In this document: one piece after another, positions 57,456 through 64,000 of the stretch
How positions within the stretch are numbered: the first letter of the stretch is position 1
How the letters are laid out: every line of letters begins with the position of its first letter
Assembly: GCF_021018805.1 (NCBI RefSeq)
Contig: NW_026960608.1
Location: forward strand, 2,418,001-2,482,000
DNA: 64,000 nucleotides
Direction: 5' to 3'
Source: Prinia subflava
Lineage: Eukaryota; Chordata; Aves; Passeriformes; Cisticolidae
Notes under the pieces: model-generated
Database searches by the model: none
Told to the model about the DNA's origin: nothing
What the model saw: the letters and a program-made list of their open reading frames with translations, nothing else
Program-made: the position numbers and the translations under genes

Positions 57456-58480
57456 TGGAAGGACAGCATCTTCAATTTCTTTGGGAATTTCACCACAATT
57501 CTCCTGTATGAAAAGGGCAGCTATGACAAGAACAGGGCATATGCCTTTATTAATATTCAGCTCTTTATTAAAGTGATCAGCTCATTATTAAAGTCATCAG
57601 CAGGATTGCAGAGTCCGATCAGAGTTTTCTACGCTCCTGCAGCCGTCCGAAGGACCAGGTGCTGTCCCAGTTCATCGTTCCACTGCATACAGTAGATGCC
57701 GAGTCCTTGTTCCCATAGGAACAGCTAGGAGTTCTCTCTGGTCAACCATCAGGAGGCAGGGCGGTGAGCGGTCTGCCACGGGAGTGCAGAGTCAGCTCTT
57801 TACCCTCAGGGAAAAACCTTGAGAGTTTCCCATTGTCTGACCAAGTCACTTCAGCTGGCTGGTTCCCATTCCATTCAGACTCCTCATAGCTCATGGTGAA
57901 TCTTCAAACCAGGCCAGGGGTGCGTCCACTTCTTGCTCGGCCAGGGCACTATCTAATTCTCCTCTGACGCATCTAGCTTCTTGTCTTGGGGTGCAGTTTC
58001 CCTAAAAAACCCTCCCAGGATCCACAAGGACGGTTTTATTTGCATATACAAATGCATATGCATTTGTCCTGGTTGCAGCAGAGGTATTCCTGCTGAAGGA
58101 GGTAGTTACAAAGAACAATGTTAGGGCTATCTAGTCATGGGCAGCTTCTTTTCACAATTTAATGAGGTAGGAAAGTGTTGCCAGGCAACTTTTCTTCAGG
58201 GCAGTTTCCCTCCCTACTCAAACTGGCTGGGGTGTGGGGGTTACCTCTAGCCAGGAGGGGGTCAGTTGCTTTTGAGGGACAGCAGCCTCACCCCAGTTAT
58301 GGGGGTTTTCTGCAAGATGGAAAACCCCCCATTTTTCTCAAAGGCTGGATGACGGCACAAATTGGGAGGAGGGCGGTGGCATTCTCAGAGCTCTTTTAAT
58401 ATGCTAATGCATGCTCTATGTTTTCCTCTGGGGGGGATGGTGCGACTGTCTCGGCTGTCTTGCTATGTGGCAAGGACAGG
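57456..58480 (-). mobile_element. Probable LTR, about 1 kb
   Basis: Between the CR1 and ERV-D protease. An AATAAAG signal on the minus strand near 57547 and a TATTAAAAG box near 58397 fit an antisense LTR. The borders and any target-site duplication were not found. An attTCAGCTCTTTATTAAAGTG segment has a weak likeness to 54305-54350. Confidence 0.45.
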
Positions 58481-58489
58481 GATAGCCCA

Positions 58490-59000
58490 GCCCTCCCCCC
58501 TCCAGGAAATTTGTTCATAACAGCTACATCGACAAATTTAGTTTTGGGAATTATAATTTGCACTCCCTCTTCTTTGCAAAATTTAATTTCTGATTCTAAT
58601 TTCCTAATAAATCCCTACTCAACAATGGTTTGGGGGAGTTCAGCATATAGAGGAATTGGTGAGTCACCCAGTTTTTTCCCAGTTTAAATTTTAAAGGTTG
58701 AATCAAAGGCCTTGTTTCATGTAGCCCTGTGGCACCAATCACTTGTACAATATCTTGACTCACTTTCCCTTTTTAAAGTATTTAACACAGAATACGTTGC
58801 CCCCATATCGACCAAAAATTCAGCATCATTTTTCCTCAGCTTAGCTACAACTGAAGGGTCAGCCAGGGATAGGCCCTTCAGTCATCCTCAGTCTACTTTC
58901 ACAGCTTATTCACGAGCTAGGAGTGTCCTCTTCATCCGCATCGGGCACTCCTTTTCCCAGTGTCCCTTTTTCTTGCAAAAAGCACATTGATCTTTTTTAG
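58490..59000 (-). pseudogene. ERV-D nucleocapsid and protease (class I)
   Basis: Minus strand: one zinc knuckle CAFCKKKGHWEKEC (58945-58988) with the canonical spacing, then about 60 codons later the protease site FLVDMGATYSVLN, where the Thr of Asp-Thr-Gly is Met, and protease body to about 58500. Stops lie between them. It is similar in plan to the class I remnant at 555-1960 but not the same copy. Confidence 0.8.
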
Positions 59001-59722
59001 AGGAGGAGTACTCCTTTTTGACATGTTAGATGACTTTCCCTGATCACCCCTCTTACCCTGCTGGCCTTTATCTCCATCTTTTGAATCCCTATTTTGTTAT
59101 ACTATCCAAGCTATGTCCAAAATTTTGCCTATGTTATGTCTCTCATTCATCTTTTGCAGCTTTTTCCTTATGTCACTTGCAGACTGGCCTATAACAAATA
59201 AACCAGGTGGGACTAATTGTCAGGTGCCTTGAAGTCCATATTTGTGTATTTTCATGCAGCTTCTTTAAGCCTATTCAAGAAGTCTGTAGGAATTTCATTC
59301 CTGACTTGTCTTATTTTGTACAATTTGGACCAATATACTCTTTTATGTATAACATGTCTTATACCAAACACCACCCATTTCTGATAACGTTTTAATCACA
59401 CCATTTGTTTTGATACATTAGGGTCGTAACCTGGGTCATTTAAACAGAAAATATCATCAACTGGCCCTGGAAGAGTTCTGGCTGCTTTTTGGGCCTCTAT
59501 ACCAGTTATAACAGTCCTTCTAACCATCTCTCTTTCATCTAATAATGTGTCCATCACTGCATCTAGGTGGCTCCAGTCTGGGTTTGGTGTCTTAATAGCC
59601 TTGTGTACAAAATTAGCCCCCTTTTCTGGATTTTCTCTATACTGTCCAACTGAGGTTCTCCACTGTTGAAGCTCAACAAGAGAAAAGGGAACCTTAATAT
59701 AGACAGGACCTTGATTACCAAC
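59001..59722 (-). pseudogene. ERV-D capsid region
   Basis: Decayed minus-strand sequence between nucleocapsid and the inserted LTR, with TxQWRTSVGQYRENPEKGA-type reading near 59600-59660, compatible with gammaretroviral capsid. No frame stays open for long. Confidence 0.5.
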
Positions 59723-60390
59723 TGTGTGGTGGTGTGTTTTTGTTAAGTTGTTGTGAAGTTATTTTCCCAATGCATCATCCCTGCTTCCCCTCTGATATGT
59801 TTGGTATTACCCAAAGTTTTCTTCTCCCTTGCCTGGTTGTCATTCACTCCCTAGATCCACCTGTTACCTCATTTACATAGTGTCAATCCTCCCTGGCCCC
59901 TACCCCTTGTTCTGGAGGGTTCCCTGTCAGTCCTTGTTGTTCCAACCCCCTGCCTAAACCCCTCCTGGGGAATCCCCCACTCTACGATGCCCCATTGGTC
60001 CATGTAACCCTTTCCACTCCCATTATCTTTCCTGTTGGTTGTTATATTTTGAGCCCTTCCTTAATCTCCTCCCTGTTATATCCCTGATTGGTTGAAGAAC
60101 TGTATCCTCCCCTGTTCCTCTCCTGTTTAAAAGTTTGTGCAGTTCTTTGTTCTTTGGCTTTTTCATCTCTGCCCTTCTCGGGGAATAAACTCCTTTTAGA
60201 AGCACACGAAAAGCTCCTCCCCTGTTCTTTGCCCTGATCCTTGGTGTTGTGCCACTGGCTGCCGTTGAGAGCAAAAGCAGCCCTGCTCTGCACCGCTACC
60301 TGGGTCAAAGCAGGACCCAGGGACGGCCACACCTGGCGTGGACCGGGGAGTGAGAGCTAGCACGGGGAATTTCTCCAACATGCTGCATCA
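59723..60390 (+). mobile_element. 668-bp solo LTR in ERV-D gag, TSD CAAC
   Basis: TGTGTGGTGGTGTG to TGCTGCATCA with CAAC on both sides (59719-59722 and 60391-60394). AATAAACTCC near 60184 and a TATAT motif give sense orientation. The 4-bp duplication is typical of class I. Confidence 0.75.
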
Positions 60391-60565
60391 CAACTGCCTG
60401 CCTCACAGGGGCTTGTATGGCTGGTTCTTTTCTGGCTATTCCATTTTAGACCTGCTTTCTTGCTTCCTCTCTACCTTGGGTCCACCCTGCCACTTGGCTT
60501 GAAAGTAATTCCTGTCTCTTTCCCGACTGCCCGTCCCCTCCTTCCACTCCCCGTCTCAGACACAG

Positions 60566-61377
60566 TGTCTTGGTTTGAAAGACAGGTATCTGCTAGGAAG
60601 GGGGCAGGACCTCCCTAGAGACGGAGAATTCAAATCCCCTCCCTCCAGATTATTCTAATTTAGAAAATTAAAGGGGCTTTCAGGCAGAGGTAGGGGGAAA
60701 GGAATAGCAGTTCTTTACTAGTATATATGACAAAACAACAAACCAACAACAACTACAGCATTAATAATAAACAGAACCAGGAACCTCAAGGGCTTTCTTT
60801 CACAAAAGCCTGGGGCAGTTTGATCTCGGTGCCCCTGTGGGACTCCAAAAGGCCAAGCTGGAAAGGTGGAAAGTCTCAGGCTGGTGGATGAGATCAGATG
60901 CACCGTGCTGGTAGCTGGAGCAGCAGGGGTGTCCTGGCAGAGCTGGGCAGTGCAGGGCTACAGAGTATGAGGAAAATCCTCAAAAATCCGAAGAAGCAGC
61001 GGCAGTGGGGGGAGGGCCGGAGAAAGCAAGCTCAGGATTCCTGGGTACACAAGCAGATGACGGTAGATTTCCCAGGACAAGATGGAGTGATGGCTGTGAA
61101 CTCTTCCTGCAGCGAGCGGCAGCCTGACTGTCCTCCTTGATGCCGAGAGCGAAAGAGGGCAACTGCCCCCCTAGCTCTGTCTTTTACCTTTCCCAAAGCT
61201 CGCGTTATCTCCCCTCTGCGGGAAGCTCCCGGAGACTCAAAACAATAGGTGTATCCTTGTGCTGCCATGTCCTTCGGATACTCCCTTTGTTCTGGTTAAG
61301 CACTGTTGTTAACGTTTCTTAGCAATTTATGGGAAAAAATTCTTTAAGTGAAAAAGAGTCAAATCTAACCCCCAACA
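60566..61377 (-). mobile_element. Solo LTR of the ERV-A family (812 bp), TSD CACAG
   Basis: TGTCTTGGTTTGAAAGACAG to CCCCCAACA, matching both ERV-A LTRs along its length. A perfect 5-bp duplication CACAG (60561-60565 and 61378-61382) lies in ERV-D gag. It represents LTR-LTR recombination after a separate insertion. Confidence 0.94.
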
Positions 61378-61382
61378 CACAG

Positions 61383-62778
61383 ACAAATCCTCTGTCTCCT
61401 TATCTTCCATATCTAGTGTCACCATTATCTCTACATCATCCTCCCATTGACTACTGCATTATAGATAGCTGTGCCTTATACTACAAGACAAACAACATCA
61501 CTTCAATCTCCTGTCTTTTGCCCTTTCATTTTCTAATGATAACACAAAGGATTCTGAGTGGATATGTAAATGTTGCTTTTGCCATTCTGGGTGCTTTCTC
61601 AACTTAAAGAACAAATCTACATCAAGTGCCTCATCCCATTTTTCCTCCTTTCTACAAAACAACATCAACTGTAGAATGGTGTCGTACTTTAAGGTACCAT
61701 TCTTTGGCTGTTTAGCTTGTTCTTCAAGCTCATGTAAGGGCCACGAATCATTACAATATTGGATCGGTGCAGGTTTACTTAGTGGTTCTCCTGCTTTTTC
61801 CAGTGGTTCAATATACATTTCAATGGAGAACTTGGGATATTATCCTCCACTCTATTTTTTTTTAGGAGAACCTGTTCCCATATTCAATAATTGCAAGTAC
61901 GGGTGGGGGAGAGGCGTTGCCAGACCTGCAGTCACTAAAATCGACTCAGAGAGTGCTCCAAGACCACAAATGCATTCTCACCCACCAACATCAAATATAC
62001 AGAAGTCCAACCAAATATGCAATAATCCTCAAAAGTCTCAGCAAACTTACTCTTGAACACTCTTTTAGCAAAGATATTTTTTATACTGTGGGCATCCCTC
62101 CTTTTGTATGCTTGCAAACTCAGATCACCATACACCACTATCATACACAAACACACTCCGAGTTCAAGAAAAATGCAAGGGCTACAAAGCAATTGAACAG
62201 ACTTCACCACTCTCCAGCCAAGGCTGGAGCTGAGCTCCGCTTGAAAACTGAGCCTGGGTTTTGTTTCCTCCTCCTCCACCCAAATCAAGATAGTGAAGCC
62301 ACCATGAGACAGCAAAACTGTGGACTTGGTCCGATGATACCTCCTGGAGAAAACCTATAATATTTCCAGGGGACTCAAACATTTATTCCCTTTTCTTTTT
62401 CTGGGGGACTAGAACCCCTTATACACAGAAGGGGAGAAATTCCCAAGGGGGAGGGAAAACTTGAAATCCCTCCCTTTCCCCCTCATTTTTGGTAAGCTTA
62501 TTCAGGGGCTGTGTAACCCAGATTACCTGTGAACCCCTTGCTCTTCCCTGTTCTTTGCCCTTTAACCTCCCTTTCCAGTAAATCAAATATATCCCTTGCC
62601 AAATAACCCCAAAATATATGTAACGATTCCTTTACTCACCCAGGGATTCTCCCTTAGCCCCAGGAGACGATCAGAAGTCAAAGCTCTCCCCAAGAATCCC
62701 TCAGAGCCAGCTGCAGATCTATTGGCCAAAGACCCTCTGGGGCTCAAGGCTGAAGTCCCATCTGCGTTGCCAAATTAC
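61383..62778 (-). pseudogene. ERV-D gag matrix region and leader
   Basis: The 61818-61498 frame reads a gammaretrovirus-type matrix/capsid boundary segment (LQLMLFCRKEEKWDEALDVDLFFKLRKHPEW). The frame 62315-61935 upstream is less certain. Between 62320 and 62778 is the non-coding leader with a possible PBS next to the LTR. The ERV-A family LTR interrupts gag at 60566-61377. Confidence 0.7.
62755..62773 (-). other. ERV-D putative primer binding site
   Basis: The minus strand reads TTTGGCAACGCAGATGGGA just before the LTR start; it resembles a tRNA-Ser site with gaps. Assignment is weak. Confidence 0.4.
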
Positions 62779-63130
62779 TGTTACCAAACGTCCGAAATAT
62801 AGGAATCAAACTCTCCAACACTAAAATTGTGTTAAAGAGGGCATAATTTATTCAGGCCTGAAGTGCATGCGGGAGATTCTAACCTAACATGGACACATGA
62901 TTCTACAAGAGGGTTTCTTATATACAGTGGCTGCATGCATAGTACAATTTACTCATTACCATAAATTCCCACCCCAAGTTCCCAGAGATTCAGTCCTTTG
63001 TTTTGTCTATCACTGCATTCTTGGGCCAGATGTAGTCTTCTTATCTTCCAACTGTCCTTGCTGAAAGCAGCTTTCCCAGGCTTTGTTTCTCCACTAAAAG
63101 TTTCACAGGCACAGTAAAATTTGAATTAAC
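62779..63130 (-). mobile_element. ERV-D 5' LTR (right border approximate)
   Basis: Starts TGTTACCAAACGTCCG. A TAATTTATTCAGGCC block near 62846 gives the antisense polyadenylation region. No partner LTR was found, so the right end is estimated. Confidence 0.55.
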
Positions 63131-63223
63131 TCTTGGTATCAGTCTCATTGCTGTTTTTTTTTCTAGTAAACTGTTATTTCAACTCATAATTGCTGCTTTT
63201 TGTCCCTCTCTCACCAGAGTGAG

Positions 63224-63556
63224 TGTCACCAAAAACCAGGAAATAAACTCAAACCAATTTGTTGGGTTAGAAAGCTGACTACTTATTTAGCCTGAGTACA
63301 TGGAGGATCTCTAACATGTACCCCCTGCAACCTAACAGACTAGCTTATATTCATGAACCTAATATATATTCACTATATTCCTATTACATATTCATTACAT
63401 TTCCTGAATGCATGCATATATGCTAATTATTTATGTGGACTCTTTTGGATATGGTTCCAGATCTTCCAATGAATCTTTTCTCCTTGAGAGTATCTCAAAG
63501 ATGTGGTCAGGTCATAATGTACTTCTCTTATTATTCTTTGCTCTGATTTTCCAACA
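63224..63556 (-). mobile_element. Class II-type LTR with polypurine tract
   Basis: TGTCACCAAAAACC to TTTCCAACA, followed by TCTTCCCCC, a minus-strand polypurine tract as in ERV-C, -F and -H. It is therefore probably a 3' LTR; only a little internal sequence (63557-63690) follows and it holds nothing recognised. Confidence 0.65.
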
Positions 63557-63689
63557 TCTTCCCCCACTGCTGCATAGACTCCTTTTTAAAGAAATATAAC
63601 TTGTTCTGTATGGGGCAGGGGGGGGTGTGAAGGGAAGGCAAAGTGACTGCTTGGAGTTTAATTTCCATCTGATTTTAAATCACAACAAC

Positions 63690-63840
63690 CACTAAACCAT
63701 GTCCCTAAGTGCTACATCTATGTGTCTTTTAAATACCTCCAGGGATGGTGGCTCAACCACTTTCCTGGGCAACCTGTTTCAGTGCTTTACAACCAAGGCA
63801 AGACATGGTGAAACATGCTGGAAAGAGACATAGATGAAGC
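63690..63840 (-). mobile_element. CR1-like LINE fragment
   Basis: The + strand reads AATACCTCCAGGGATGGTGG and CCTGGGCAACCTGTTTCAGTG, the reverse complement of a conserved CR1 segment before the 3' end. The terminus itself is not clear. Confidence 0.85.
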
Positions 63841-63897
63841 CTTTCTCCATCTGGTTCTTGTGATATGGATAAGTTGAGCTTTAGAAAAATAATAAGG

Positions 63898-64000
63898 TGT
63901 AATTGGTTTGCATGGCTAAGCTTTGGTAGCGAGGGGGGGGCTACAGGGGTGGCTTCTGTTAGGAGCTGCTAGAAGCTTCCTCCCATGTCTGGCAGAGCCA
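63898..64000 (+). mobile_element. Start of an LTR, cut by window end
   Basis: TGTAATTGGTTTGCATGG followed by a G8 run and GGAGCTGCTAGAAGC, like the beginning of the gamma LTR at 17730 (AGAAGCTGCTAACAG) and of common bird ERVL LTRs. It is sense-oriented and continues beyond the window. Confidence 0.65.

Noticed and set aside
61935..62360. Overlapping frames on both strands as a gene
   Set aside because: They lie in the ERV-D leader/gag start with no recognisable domain; at most a decayed gag piece.

Overview
This window is vertebrate and almost certainly avian DNA. CR1 retrotransposons with the typical bird 3' end occur at least seven times, the LTR and ERV families look like bird class I, II and III elements, and the only host gene recognised is CERT1 (COL4A3BP, ceramide transfer protein) on the + strand. 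Exon 1 (4698-4793) lies in a CpG-rich promoter and exon 2 (7423-7557) encodes the start of the PH domain. Exon 3 was not found, so everything after 7558 appears to be intron 2, over 56 kb and largely made of endogenous retroviruses (ERVs). CERT1 is Z-linked in chicken, as far as I recall. Such dense, nested and partly young ERVs suggest a sex-chromosome copy, possibly the W gametolog, but this is inference.

Layout. 1-190: TTCC/TTCCTC microsatellite. 555-3343: minus-strand class I ERV arranged env - LTR - PBS - gag - pro, which looks like a junction of two tandem proviruses sharing one LTR. 3464-4010: LTR-like sequence. 4150-5600: CpG island with CERT1 exon 1. 5600-15650: introns with solo LTRs (6557-7190, 10155-10870, 12763-14204) and CR1 pieces. 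15652-30201: class II provirus 'ERV-C' (tRNA-Lys3-like PBS, 6-bp TSD TGTATT). It has been invaded by a 413-bp solo LTR, a 1.6-kb solo LTR and the complete class III provirus 'ERV-A' (20062-27451, TSD GGAGT), which itself carries a 462-bp solo LTR. 30208-36695: an interrupted long LTR and CR1 segments. 36700-45294: class III 'ERV-B', related to ERV-A but older and broken up by CR1, LTR and long-LTR insertions. 45295-48157: class II remnant (ERV-H) with another long LTR. 48158-53507: 'ERV-E', a very young alpharetrovirus-like element. 53508-56975: rest of class II 'ERV-F', whose LTR ERV-E interrupted. 56980-63130: CR1, LTRs and class I 'ERV-D' gag-pro. 63224-64000: LTR, CR1 and the start of a further LTR.

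The most unusual object is ERV-E. Its two 345-bp LTRs differ at three positions by eye. It has a tRNA-Phe PBS, an AAATTTA slippery site exactly at the pro/pol overlap, and RT, RNase H and integrase in one frame broken by a single TGA. Its gag lacks recognisable capsid and nucleocapsid and carries instead a proline-rich/PPPY segment and four tandem copies of a 63-bp (21-codon) repeat. It may be a non-autonomous retroviral family.

Every ERV with recognisable coding sequence is antisense to CERT1, as expected if sense-oriented copies in the intron were purged. Identity percentages, ages and family names are by eye; no alignment or database search was run.
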